Source: Deltaproteobacteria bacterium (lineage in GTDB: Bacteria > UBA10199 > JACPAL01). From it: DNA of 64,000 bases. Positions 51,315 to 60,339 of the stretch are shown one piece after another. The position numbers and the translations under genes were made by a program. The stretch covers positions 124,001 through 188,000 of the forward strand of contig JACPAL010000002.1 in assembly GCA_016180855.1 (NCBI GenBank), written 5' to 3'. Numbering within the stretch: position 1 is the first letter of the stretch; each line of letters begins with the position of its first letter. The notes under the pieces are model-generated. The model ran no database searches. It was not told the origin of the DNA and saw only the letters and a list, made by a program, of their open reading frames with translations.

Positions 51315-52669
51315 GCAAGAAGAACTCTTATTTTTATGAAATCCCTCTTTTTTACCTTCTGCTTCTGGGGGTCAACTTTGTCTTTTTCCCGAGTCGCCCC
51401 GTCTTCTTGGGTGTTGATCCGCATCCCTACTGGATTGGTATCCTGATCTTCGGGCTTCGGTACGGGATTCTTTCAGGATTCTTCGTGGGAGTTTTGTCCG
51501 CTGCCCTCTATCTTGGAATCTCTTTTGTCTTTGTGGAAAACTATCTCCTGGAAGAGTTGTCATTCTACATCCTTCCGAGCTCTTTTATCCTTGTGGGCCT
51601 TCTGGTGGGGGGGCTGATTCATCGTTATCACAACTCCCTTTCCCGCTTGGGTCATGAGAAAGAGGAGGCTCTTAAAAATGTCGTGGCCCTCAAGGAAAAG
51701 TTGGTGACACTCGAGGCGGTCAATCAGGGGCTTGAGAAAAAGATTGTGTCGCGGATGTCAACCCTTGTGACCCTCTATGAGGGGGCCAGGCGTCTGGAGT
51801 CGCTCCGACTGGAAGAGCTTTATCATTCCATCTTGGATTTTATGGCCAAGACGCTGGGGGCTGAAGAGATGGCCCTCTATCTCAGGACCCCAGAAGGATG
51901 GCAGCTTAAGGAGAAGATTGGATGGAAAGAGTATTACCGCCGTCCTGCTTTTTATCAGATGAATGAAGGGATGACCGGCGCTGCAGGGAGTCGTGGCAAA
52001 ATTTTGACAATCCGTGATTTTTTGGGAGAGGGAGAAGAATCATCGGACTCCCTTAAACAAGTGGGGGATGCGATTGCGGCTGGCCCCCTGAAGAAGGGAG
52101 AGCAGGGAGAGGTCGTCGGTGTCGTGGCGATCCAGAAAATACCGTTCGTGGAGTTTAATAGTGCGACCATCAATCTCTTCTCTTTTCTCTTACAGTGGGC
52201 CTCACGGGCGGTTGGCCGTGTCCATTTTATTGAGGAGCTCAAGTCGGCTGAAATTCTGGATCCTGGATACCAGGTTTATTCCAGGAAATATTTTTTCTCC
52301 AGACTGCACCAGGAATTTGTCCGTTCGAAATCTTATTCGCTCCCCTTAAGTGCAGGCCTTGTTCATGTTCAATGGAAGGGAGAGGTTTCCCGGAAGGAGA
52401 ATAGGCTCGCGATTCTTGCCAATCTGCTTCGTGAAACGGTGAGGGAGATGGATGTGGTCTCTCTTTACGGTGAAGGGGATGTTCTGTTTGCCATTCTTCT
52501 GATGACGGCCAGCAAGAACCAGACAGAAGAGATCTGCGAAAAGATTTTAAGGAATGTTGAGATCCTCAAATTTCCGCTTTCCATGAAACTTGGCTTCTCA
52601 AGCTTTAGACCGGCGATGCAGGGAGAGGAGGAGATGATTCATGAGGCCAAAAAACAACTGACACAATAA
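51311..52669 (+). CDS. pelD: PelD-like c-di-GMP receptor
   Basis: A 452-residue inner-membrane protein. Four helices fill residues ~10-105, a coiled coil spans ~110-160, a GAF domain lies at ~165-305 and a degenerate GGDEF domain follows. The active-site position reads GEGDV instead of GGDEF. The inhibitory-site motif RxxD is kept as R378-E-M-D381, five residues before it. That is the arrangement by which Pseudomonas PelD binds c-di-GMP without making it. It should therefore activate Pel synthesis when c-di-GMP is high. It overlaps pelE by one base. Confidence 0.88.
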   Translation: MSKKNSYFYEIPLFYLLLLGVNFVFFPSRPVFLGVDPHPYWIGILIFGLRYGILSGFFVGVLSAALYLGISFVFVENYLLEELSFYILPSSFILVGLLVGGLIHRYHNSLSRLGHEKEEALKNVVALKEKLVTLEAVNQGLEKKIVSRMSTLVTLYEGARRLESLRLEELYHSILDFMAKTLGAEEMALYLRTPEGWQLKEKIGWKEYYRRPAFYQMNEGMTGAAGSRGKILTIRDFLGEGEESSDSLKQVGDAIAAGPLKKGEQGEVVGVVAIQKIPFVEFNSATINLFSFLLQWASRAVGRVHFIEELKSAEILDPGYQVYSRKYFFSRLHQEFVRSKSYSLPLSAGLVHVQWKGEVSRKENRLAILANLLRETVREMDVVSLYGEGDVLFAILLMTASKNQTEEICEKILRNVEILKFPLSMKLGFSSFRPAMQGEEEMIHEAKKQLTQ

Positions 52670-53664
52670 TGGCAAGAATTCTTCTTCTTTTTTTAGTCAG
52701 TGGTCTGTTGGAGATTCCCTTTTTTGCTGCTTTTTTTGGGGGGAAGAATTCTCTCCTGGAGGGTCAGCCTCTTTGGGTTTGGACGGGGCATTTTTTGGCC
52801 GCTCTCCTCCTCTTTGTTGTTGGATCTCCTCAGGGGAGAACCCTCTGCTTTTTCACTGCCCTTTTGCCTGGATGGGGTTGGCTCGGCTCCCTGCTGCTTT
52901 TTTCTCTTTCCTTCAAACGGGGATCGCCCGATTTTAAGAGGAGCGAAGAGGGACAGGAGGCTTTCTGGTGGGAGGTGCCTGAGACAAGTGTTCAACCGCG
53001 CTTTCGTGAAACCTCGCGGTCGGAACAGGTTCAGAAGGAGCTGGACCTCATGTCGCTCGCTGATATCCTGATCGGTGCCGACAATGATCTCAAGAGGGGC
53101 GCTGTTGAAAAGTTGGCACAAATCAGGACTCCGGAGGCAATCCAGACCCTGCTTCAGTATCGAAGCGATCCTTCGCTCGAGGTCCGGTTCTACGTCACCT
53201 CCGCTCTCACCCGTATCAAAAAAGATTTCGATGAAGAACTCGTCTCGGCCAAGAAAGGGATGAAACAGGACCTCCAGAAAGTTTCTGCCAGGGTTTTTTT
53301 GGCAAAAATCTATCTTCAGTATGTTCGTTCCGGCCTGCTGGATGAGGGTATGCGTTCTGCCTATGAGAGAGAGGCGCTCTATCACCTGCGTTTTGCCATT
53401 GAAACCCCTTGGGCCGACCGGGAGGCTTACTGGATGCTGACTCACCTTCACCAGGAGCGTGGTGAAGGTGAAGAGGCGCTTGCCGTTTTGAAAAAATTGG
53501 AAGAGGTGAAGAAGGTTCCCCAATTTGATCTTGTCAGGAAGAGTGCTGAGATTCATTACGAGCAGGGGAACTATCATGGTCTGTTGGCCGATCTTCGCTG
53601 GATTCGTGAGAAGGGGATTAATGATAAGCAATGGGTTGCCTTAAGTCAGTGGTGGGGAGTCTAG
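52669..53664 (+). CDS. pelE: PelE-like inner-membrane protein
   Basis: A 331-residue protein that starts at an ATG sharing one base with the pelD stop. About three hydrophobic segments lie within the first ~85 residues. The rest is soluble and helical, including a HEAT-like section around RTPEAIQTLLQYRSDPSLEVRF (split) and TPR-like helices near the C-terminus. This layout and the position between PelD and PelF fit PelE, a scaffold of the inner-membrane synthase complex. Sequence conservation of PelE is low, so position carries much of the weight. A long antisense frame at 52693-53631 is not coding. Confidence 0.75.
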   Translation: MARILLLFLVSGLLEIPFFAAFFGGKNSLLEGQPLWVWTGHFLAALLLFVVGSPQGRTLCFFTALLPGWGWLGSLLLFSLSFKRGSPDFKRSEEGQEAFWWEVPETSVQPRFRETSRSEQVQKELDLMSLADILIGADNDLKRGAVEKLAQIRTPEAIQTLLQYRSDPSLEVRFYVTSALTRIKKDFDEELVSAKKGMKQDLQKVSARVFLAKIYLQYVRSGLLDEGMRSAYEREALYHLRFAIETPWADREAYWMLTHLHQERGEGEEALAVLKKLEEVKKVPQFDLVRKSAEIHYEQGNYHGLLADLRWIREKGINDKQWVALSQWWGV

Positions 53665-53668
53665 AGAG

Positions 53669-55645
53669 ATGTCTTCTATCCATCAATTGCGTCAAGATTT
53701 AGGGGGTGAAAGTGAGGATGCCCGTTTTGCGGCTTGGATGGAGATCTATCAGTCGGGTGATGACGAGATCCAGATCGAGAGAGAGCGGATTCTCTCCGGC
53801 TCTGACTCGATCCTGAAGGTTTTTTTTGCCCGTTTTTTAGCCAAGGTTCCGGAGGAGCGCAGCGTCGATTATCTCTGCCGCCTCCTTTCGGATGAAAATA
53901 GTGTTGTTCGAGAAACCGCCAAGAGGAGTTTTGAGAGGAACTCTTGTGAATCGAAACTCAAGAAACTTCTTCCTCTTCTTCTATCACCCTCGATTCCGGT
54001 ACGGTCGATTGCCATTGAAAAGCTCAGTCGTGGAGGGGTGATGGAGGCGGTTCAGCCGCTTCTCATGCTCTTTCACAAGGCGTTTGAGCTCCATGATAAC
54101 CTGCTCTTAAACGAGCTTCTAACCGCCTTCCGTCATCTTCCGGATCGGATAGCGTTCCGTTCTGTTCTTCGCTGCCTTCATCATGAAGAGGAGGAGATTC
54201 GTGTCAAGGTTGTGTTGGTTCTTGGGGCCCTTTATGAATTGGGGATGGAACCATCAAGAAAATATCTTACCCAATCATTGACGGATCCTTCTCCAAGGGT
54301 ACGGCGTGTCATTCTGTGGTGCCTGAAAAAGGACTTCTCAAGGAAAAATCTTCGAAGCTTTCTTCATTTTTCGGCTGAAGATCCTGACCCGCTTGTTCGC
54401 CAGGAGGCGTTATTGGGCCTTCGCCATTTTAACTCCCGCAATGTGGTTGGACACCTCCTTGCCGTTTTGGTCCGTGAGAAGGAGAGGTTGGTGAAACTGC
54501 AGTGTGAGGGGGTTCTTTTGGGGATGCCTGAGAAGGAGCTGGTTCGAAGCCTCAGGCGACTTCTTGGAAAACAGGATGAAAAACTTCGGGCAAAGGCGCT
54601 GCTGCTACTTGCCGAGTTTCAACCGGACTCGGAAGAACTTTACCGGCTTGTAACTGAGCGCTTACAGCGGTCTCCGCACGACAGGGGAAAATTGCCCTTT
54701 ATAGAGGCCTTGGGCCTTTTCAATTTAGCGAAGGTTATTCCGCACCTGGAGAAGGAGCTCAAGGGATCCGGACCGCTTGCCTATGCGGCGATGACATCTC
54801 TCGTCCGTCTCTGGGACAAGGGGATCAAGGTCGATCTGCTCCGGTATCTCTCCGATTTGCAGATTTCTCCTCTTTTGAAGCAGATCATCTTGAGGTCTTT
54901 TGTTCGAAAGGGGGCTTCTTTTTTGGCCTCTCAGGATCTGTTAAAAATCCTGACTCAGTTTCTCAAGGATGAAAATATTAACATCCGTTATTTAGCGGCC
55001 CAAGGTTTGATGACCCTTGATCCTGCAAAGGCTTTTGATCCTGTCCTGGAGGCTTTTCTGAAGGAAACGGATCAGACATCGCTGAAATTCATGAAAGAGG
55101 GTATTTTTCAAACTCTCTGGAGGGATCCGCGGCAACTGGTTGACGCGATCGCCCGCTACCGGACTCATCCGGAGGTTATCGCCCTTTTTTTCTCTGCATT
55201 GAAGGAGCGACCGGTCTCCGGAGATCAGTTTTTAAGCCTCCTGAAAAGTTTGGCTCTTCCTCCCGTGGGACTTTTTAGTTCGGAGTATCGTCATTTGGGA
55301 AATGACCTGATCCGGTTTTATTTAAGCCATAAGAAGATAACACTGACCTCTCTATTGGAGTGTTTGTCTGATCTCTCCGAAAGGTGGGAGATTTTATCTT
55401 CACTGACCGCCTTTTTGGAAAAGGAGCCCGATCTTCGAGTCGCCCTCTCAGCCGATCTTGTCCGGCAGTGGCTTTCTGACCCAGAAGAGGATCACCAGCG
55501 GACGATCGTTTCGCTTCTTGGATTCAGTGAGGGTTATGAGGCGACTCAGCCCCTCGTAGAGATTGTCTGTGATGACCAACGGTCATTTCTTCATGAAGAG
55601 GCGGTTCGGTCACTTCATCGACTCATTGGAGAAAACTATGCTTGA
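53669..55645 (+). CDS. HEAT-repeat protein inside the pel operon
   Basis: A 658-residue soluble protein built of helical pairs with the HEAT pattern, for example LLSDENSVVRETAKRSF, LTDPSPRVRRVILWCL, EDPDPLVRQEALLGL and LKDENINIRYLAAQGL, each about 35-40 residues apart. No signal peptide, no enzyme motif. It lies 4 bases after pelE and overlaps pelF by 8 bases, so it belongs to the operon. It is not among the standard PelA-G proteins. A scaffold for the cytosolic face of the synthase is plausible, but the role is unknown. Confidence 0.85.
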   Translation: MSSIHQLRQDLGGESEDARFAAWMEIYQSGDDEIQIERERILSGSDSILKVFFARFLAKVPEERSVDYLCRLLSDENSVVRETAKRSFERNSCESKLKKLLPLLLSPSIPVRSIAIEKLSRGGVMEAVQPLLMLFHKAFELHDNLLLNELLTAFRHLPDRIAFRSVLRCLHHEEEEIRVKVVLVLGALYELGMEPSRKYLTQSLTDPSPRVRRVILWCLKKDFSRKNLRSFLHFSAEDPDPLVRQEALLGLRHFNSRNVVGHLLAVLVREKERLVKLQCEGVLLGMPEKELVRSLRRLLGKQDEKLRAKALLLLAEFQPDSEELYRLVTERLQRSPHDRGKLPFIEALGLFNLAKVIPHLEKELKGSGPLAYAAMTSLVRLWDKGIKVDLLRYLSDLQISPLLKQIILRSFVRKGASFLASQDLLKILTQFLKDENINIRYLAAQGLMTLDPAKAFDPVLEAFLKETDQTSLKFMKEGIFQTLWRDPRQLVDAIARYRTHPEVIALFFSALKERPVSGDQFLSLLKSLALPPVGLFSSEYRHLGNDLIRFYLSHKKITLTSLLECLSDLSERWEILSSLTAFLEKEPDLRVALSADLVRQWLSDPEEDHQRTIVSLLGFSEGYEATQPLVEIVCDDQRSFLHEEAVRSLHRLIGENYA

Positions 55646-57098
55646 TGTCTGCCTGCTTCTGGAGGGGACCTACCCTTATGTGACCGGAGGAGTTTCGACC
55701 TGGGTACACCAGCTCATCACGTCGATGAAGAACCTCCGTTTTGGTATTCTCTTCATTGCCTCTCATTCGGATCCGACCCGCGAGCTTCGTTATGAGATTC
55801 CGCAGAACGTTCTTTATCTCAAGGAGGTCCCCCTTCACGATTATTATTTGGAGAGAAGGCATCAACGCAGACCGCGTAAAAAAGATTTTGAAAACATACG
55901 CCTGTTTTATGAGGGTTTAGAACAGCACCAGCACCGCCTCTTTCCGGAAATTTTGGATCTTTTTCATGGGGAGCGCTCCTGTTTTGACACCCAGAATTTT
56001 TTCTCATCCATGAAGATCTGGGATCTGTTGACCTACTTTTATAAACGCTATGTCGATGACATCTCCTTTCTTGATTTTTTCTGGACCTGGCGGGGGACGC
56101 ACCTGCCTCTTTTACAGATCCTGCAGACCGAATTACCACGGGCCAAGATCTATCATTCCATTTCTACGGGTTATGCGGGTCTTCTAGCCGCGATCGGTAA
56201 GGCCCGGCATGGAGGCAGGCTTTTTTTGACGGAACATGGGATCTACACGCACGAGCGCTTTCTTGAGATCTCCCAGGCCCAGTGGCTTTACGAGAAGGAG
56301 AGGCGGCAGTTTCGCCCGGAGAGGGAACTCTCTTTTTTTAAGAGATGGTGGGTCCGGATGTTTCAGGTCATGAGCCAGATCACCTACCATGAGGCGGATC
56401 GTATCTTCACCCTTTACGAGGGGAACAAGGTCAACCAGGTGCTGGAAGGGGCCTCTGCGGATAAGATATCGATTATCCCCAACGGGATCGATCTGAAGTC
56501 TTACGACGGCATTGATCGATTTCAGAAGGAGGAACCCCAGATCGGCTTTGTGGGGCGCGTTGTGGCGATCAAGGATGTCAAAACTTTTATTCAGGCGGCC
56601 CGACAGATTGCGAGTGTCAGACCGAAGGCCCATTTTTACATTATCGGTCCCAAGGATGAGGAGGAGGAGTATTATGAGGAATGTCAGGTGATGGTGGAGT
56701 CTTTTCATCTGGAAGAGAAGGTGACTTTTACCGGGCAGGTCAACGTCAAGGATTACTACCGGTTTATCGATCTGGTCGTTCTCACGAGTCTTTCGGAGGC
56801 TCAGCCATACGTCATTATGGAGGCGAACCTTGCAGGGATTCCTGTTGTTGCCTCGGATGTAGGGGCCTGCCGGGAAATGTTGGAGGGTCGCGACGCGTCG
56901 GATCGGGCCATCGGGCCGAGTGGATTGGTGACAGAAGTTTCAAATCCTGGTGCCACGGCAAAGGCAGTTCTGAGTCTCCTGGAGGATCGAGGACTTTATC
57001 AGCGGATGGGTCGGTCCGGACAGGAACGGGTACGGCGGTTTTACGACCAGGATGATTTGTTGAGTCGTTATTTGAATCTGTACGAACAGAATCTTTAG
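55638..57098 (+). CDS. pelF: PelF glycosyltransferase
   Basis: GT-B family glycosyltransferase of 486 residues. It starts at ATG 55638, since DVCLLLEGTYPYVTGGVSTW is the PelF N-terminus, and overlaps the HEAT gene by 8 bases. The C-terminal half shows IPNGIDL, IGFVGRVVAIKDV, TSLSEAQPYVIMEANLAGIPVVAS (in parts) and the nucleotide-sugar EX7E-type region. PelF polymerises the sugar nucleotide in the cytosol and hands the chain to PelG. It has no transmembrane segment, as expected. Confidence 0.93.
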   Translation: MLDVCLLLEGTYPYVTGGVSTWVHQLITSMKNLRFGILFIASHSDPTRELRYEIPQNVLYLKEVPLHDYYLERRHQRRPRKKDFENIRLFYEGLEQHQHRLFPEILDLFHGERSCFDTQNFFSSMKIWDLLTYFYKRYVDDISFLDFFWTWRGTHLPLLQILQTELPRAKIYHSISTGYAGLLAAIGKARHGGRLFLTEHGIYTHERFLEISQAQWLYEKERRQFRPERELSFFKRWWVRMFQVMSQITYHEADRIFTLYEGNKVNQVLEGASADKISIIPNGIDLKSYDGIDRFQKEEPQIGFVGRVVAIKDVKTFIQAARQIASVRPKAHFYIIGPKDEEEEYYEECQVMVESFHLEEKVTFTGQVNVKDYYRFIDLVVLTSLSEAQPYVIMEANLAGIPVVASDVGACREMLEGRDASDRAIGPSGLVTEVSNPGATAKAVLSLLEDRGLYQRMGRSGQERVRRFYDQDDLLSRYLNLYEQNL

Positions 57099-57112
57099 GA
57101 GATTTAAGAAAA

Positions 57113-58519
57113 ATGGCAGGAATCGGGTTCCGACTTCAGCGGCTTCTTAAGGAGGAATCGTACAGCAGCCTCGTCAAGGCGTATCTTTATTCGGCCATTA
57201 TCTCGACCGGGCCGATGCTTCTTGCCATCATTGTTATGGCGGCCGTCGGCTATTTTCTGAAATTTCAATTGGGCCGGGAGGAGGGAGAATATTTTTTAGG
57301 GTTTGTTCTTTACGTCTACGCCTTTTCCATGATCAGTATTGGAATCTTTCTCTACGTGGTGACACGCTACCTGGCGGATCTCCTGTACTGGAACCGGATG
57401 GATGCCGTTACCCCAACCTACCTTTCCGTTTTGGAGGTGACCTTTAGTCTTCAAGCACTGACGGCTCTTTTGTATCTTTTTCCCCTCTCTCTTGATCCGT
57501 CCGTAAAACTTTGTCTCTTCTCTCTTTATCTTTTTGTGAGTGGCATCTGGATCGCGATGAGTTTTCTCTCTGCCGCAAAAAGCTATCTCTGGATTGTTCT
57601 TGCCTTCCTCTTGGGAGGGCTCGCGGCGGTTCTCAGCATCTATTTTTTAGGGAACGCTCTTGGTTTTCACGGATATCTTGTCGGCTTCACATTGGGGCAG
57701 GGGATTATCTTCTTCATTTTGAGCGCACGGATCTTCCGGGAGTTTGGTTATCAACGGTCCCATGACTTTGGTTTTCTGCTCTATTTCAAAAGGCACCCCG
57801 CCCTCGCCCTGACAGGCCTGTTTTATTACCTGGGGATCTGGATCGACAAAATGATCTTCTGGTTTTCTTCTTCAGGAAGCCGTATTGCGGAAAGGCTCTC
57901 TGTCAATTTTGACTACGATCTTCCGATGTTTCTCTCGTTTATGACGATTGTTCCGTCGATGGCCTTTTTTTTAATAGAAATGGAGACCTCGTTTTATCGC
58001 CACTATCGTGCTTATTATGATGATGTTCGGGATCGGGCCGATCTGGCGACGCTTCAAGAGAGGCAAGAGGGGATTCGCCGGAACCTGACGGAGCATTTTC
58101 AGAAATTCGTCCTTTTTCAGGGAATTCTGAGCGGATTTGTGATCCTTTTTGTTTTTCAGATTGCCGATCTCTTCCATCTGAATCCTGCCCAAATGGGAAT
58201 TTTTCGCATCGGAGTGCTTGGGGCGTTCCTGCTCATGGGATTTTTGATGGTTGTGACAATCCTTTTTTACTTTGATGCCCAGAGGGAAGTTTTGGGGCTC
58301 ACGATCCTTTATTGCTTATCGAACGGATTATTGACGTTTTTGACGTTAACAATCGGTCTTCCAGCCTACGGCTTTGGCAACGCAGCTGCCTCTTTCCTCT
58401 CGCTCATGATCGGCTTCTTTCTGCTCGACTACCGTGTCAAGACTCTGCCGTTCTGGACCTTCATGCGTCAACCGATTCTGTTGCCGAAATATCAGTTTGA
58501 ATCCGAGAGTCGTTCGTGA
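57113..58519 (+). CDS. pelG: PelG membrane transporter
   Basis: A 468-residue integral membrane protein of the MOP flippase superfamily with about twelve hydrophobic helices. The N-terminus MAGIGFRLQRLLKEESY is characteristic of PelG. An AGGAGATTTAAG ribosome-binding site precedes the ATG. It should move the growing Pel chain across the inner membrane together with PelF, PelD and PelE. It stops 4 bases before the glmM start. Confidence 0.92.
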   Translation: MAGIGFRLQRLLKEESYSSLVKAYLYSAIISTGPMLLAIIVMAAVGYFLKFQLGREEGEYFLGFVLYVYAFSMISIGIFLYVVTRYLADLLYWNRMDAVTPTYLSVLEVTFSLQALTALLYLFPLSLDPSVKLCLFSLYLFVSGIWIAMSFLSAAKSYLWIVLAFLLGGLAAVLSIYFLGNALGFHGYLVGFTLGQGIIFFILSARIFREFGYQRSHDFGFLLYFKRHPALALTGLFYYLGIWIDKMIFWFSSSGSRIAERLSVNFDYDLPMFLSFMTIVPSMAFFLIEMETSFYRHYRAYYDDVRDRADLATLQERQEGIRRNLTEHFQKFVLFQGILSGFVILFVFQIADLFHLNPAQMGIFRIGVLGAFLLMGFLMVVTILFYFDAQREVLGLTILYCLSNGLLTFLTLTIGLPAYGFGNAAASFLSLMIGFFLLDYRVKTLPFWTFMRQPILLPKYQFESESRS

Positions 58520-58523
58520 GAGT

Positions 58524-59888
58524 ATGAGTCACTTTATGAGTTTATTTGGTACCGATGGAATCCGGGGGGTTGCCAATCGCGAGCCGATGACATCGGAGAC
58601 GATTACCCGCCTTGGTCGGGCACTTGCCTTTGTGGCCAGAAAATCTTCCACCCATCCAACAATCCTGATTGGCAAGGATACCCGCCTCTCCGGCTACATG
58701 ATTGAAACGGCGCTGGCGAGTGGTATCTGCTCCATGGGCGTTGATGTTTTTCTCGTCGGTCCCCTCCCCACCTCCGGGATTTCCTGGCTTACGCAGAAGA
58801 AGAGGGTGACGCGTGGTGTGGCGATCACCGCCTCGCATAATTCCTACCGCGACAACGGAATCAAGATCTTTAATGAGAAAGGTCAAAAGATCTCCAAGGA
58901 AGAGGAGGAACTTTTATCCCGGCTCGTTTTAGAGCGTCATCTCGATTCACTCCGGCCGATTGAAGACAATGTCGGAAAGGCGACGAGGGTCGATGCGGCG
59001 GTCGATCGTTACATCGATTACTTGGCGGAGGCATTCCCCTCAATCCTCGATCTCAAGGGAATGACGATTGTGGTTGATTGCGCCCACGGCGCCTCTTATC
59101 AGGTTGCTCCACGTGTCTTCGACCGATTAGGTGCGCGTGTTATTCCATTGGGCATATTCCCGAGTGGCACCAACATTAACGAGGGGTGTGGCTCGGAACA
59201 CCCGGAGCTTTTGCGTGAAACGGTTCTTGGCGTAAAGGCTGACTTGGGGGTGGCCTTTGACGGCGATGCGGATCGCTGTGTTGTTGTGGATGATGAGGGG
59301 TGTCTCCTGGATGGGGATCACCTGATGGCCCTTCTTGCGAGTGCCTTTCTCAAGAAAGATCAGCTCAAGAAAAAGACCGTTGTCCTGACGGAAATGAGCA
59401 ATTCGGCCCTCATTCATTTTTTGAAGGCCGAGGGGATTCAAACCAAAAAGGTTTCCATTGGGGATCAAAATGTTTCCGCGGCCCTTTATGAGGAGGGATT
59501 ATCGATGGGGGGAGAGCAGAGCGGACACATCCTTTTTTCTGATTGCAGTGCCACGGTTGATGGCGTTCTGACGGCCCTCCAGGTTATTGCCGTTGTTCGA
59601 GAGACGGGGATACGGCTCCATCAGCTGGCTCATCTTTTCAAGCCGTGGCCTCAGTTGCTTAAAAATATCCCGGTTCGTGAAAAAGTTCCCCTGGAAAACT
59701 TTCCGTCTCTTTTGGCAACGGTTGAACGTCTTCAGAATGATTTTCAGGGAACGGGACGAATTCTTCTTCGATACTCCGGGACGGAGCCAAAACTGCGTAT
59801 CATGATCGAATCGAAAAATCCGGAGAAGATGGAGGGGGCGTTGCAGGTTTTGGAGAAAGAGATCCAGAAGACCATTTTTCAGGCCTGA
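58524..59888 (+). CDS. glmM: Phosphoglucosamine mutase
   Basis: Converts glucosamine 6-phosphate to glucosamine 1-phosphate for UDP-GlcNAc. The 454 residues are standard. MSLFGTDGIRGVAN marks the N-terminus, the phosphoserine loop is ITASHNSY, the metal loop is AFDGDADRC and the C-terminal phosphate loop is RYSGTEPKLRIM. The ATG at 58524 is used; an ATG at 58536 is possible. Directly after pelG, it probably raises the supply of amino-sugar nucleotides for peptidoglycan and for Pel. Usually glmM is near folP or ftsH, so this linkage is unusual. Confidence 0.93.
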   Translation: MSHFMSLFGTDGIRGVANREPMTSETITRLGRALAFVARKSSTHPTILIGKDTRLSGYMIETALASGICSMGVDVFLVGPLPTSGISWLTQKKRVTRGVAITASHNSYRDNGIKIFNEKGQKISKEEEELLSRLVLERHLDSLRPIEDNVGKATRVDAAVDRYIDYLAEAFPSILDLKGMTIVVDCAHGASYQVAPRVFDRLGARVIPLGIFPSGTNINEGCGSEHPELLRETVLGVKADLGVAFDGDADRCVVVDDEGCLLDGDHLMALLASAFLKKDQLKKKTVVLTEMSNSALIHFLKAEGIQTKKVSIGDQNVSAALYEEGLSMGGEQSGHILFSDCSATVDGVLTALQVIAVVRETGIRLHQLAHLFKPWPQLLKNIPVREKVPLENFPSLLATVERLQNDFQGTGRILLRYSGTEPKLRIMIESKNPEKMEGALQVLEKEIQKTIFQA

Positions 59889-59957
59889 CACACCTTGTGA
59901 TCTCTCTAGCTTCCTTGAAAGTACCATTCATTGTCTACCTAGGTCCTTCGAGTAATT

Positions 59958-59986
59958 TTGTTGATTTTTTTGGTTTTGTATATACG
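59958..59986 (+). promoter_or_regulatory. Possible promoter of the Rieske gene
   Basis: TTGTTG (59958-59963), a 17-base T-rich spacer and TATACG (59981-59986) precede the Rieske start by 37 bases, with AAGGAGG as ribosome-binding site. Both hexamers are moderate matches. Confidence 0.33.
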
Positions 59987-60023
59987 TCATAGTCATTATG
60001 AGTCAAAGTACTAAGGAGGTTTT

Positions 60024-60332
60024 ATGAGTTCATTTGTCAAAGTGACTGCCAAAAGTGAAGTGCCTGTGAACGAAGGGCGGGTTTTCGATGTCAAAGGGCA
60101 ACAGATCGCTGTTTTTAATGTCAACGGCCAGTTTTGTGCCGTTGATAATATATGCCCTCATCGCGGAGGGCCATTGGGAGAAGGGGCGGTTCAGGGGAGT
60201 GTCGTTACCTGTCCCTGGCACGGCTGGCAGTTCGATGTGACGACGGGAGTGTCACCGGTCAATCCGGCGGCTAAGGTACGAAAATTCAATTGCAAGGTAG
60301 AAGGAGAAGCCATTCAAGTCGAGGTCGACTAG
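60024..60332 (+). CDS. Rieske [2Fe-2S] ferredoxin-like protein
   Basis: A 102-residue cytosolic protein with a complete Rieske cluster site: C44 and H46 in CPHRGG, C63 and H66 in CPWHGW. The whole protein is one Rieske domain, the size of NirD or of biphenyl/naphthalene dioxygenase ferredoxins. A strong AAGGAGG ribosome-binding site is present. It lies 7 bases before cutA. No reductase or oxygenase partner gene is next to it, so the electron partner is unknown. Confidence 0.92.
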   Translation: MSSFVKVTAKSEVPVNEGRVFDVKGQQIAVFNVNGQFCAVDNICPHRGGPLGEGAVQGSVVTCPWHGWQFDVTTGVSPVNPAAKVRKFNCKVEGEAIQVEVD

Positions 60333-60339
60333 TTTTTTT

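Noticed and set aside
52693-53631. 312-codon open frame antisense to pelE
   Set aside because: It lies entirely opposite a frame that fits the operon by spacing, overlap and membrane topology, and its translation shows no domain or export signal.
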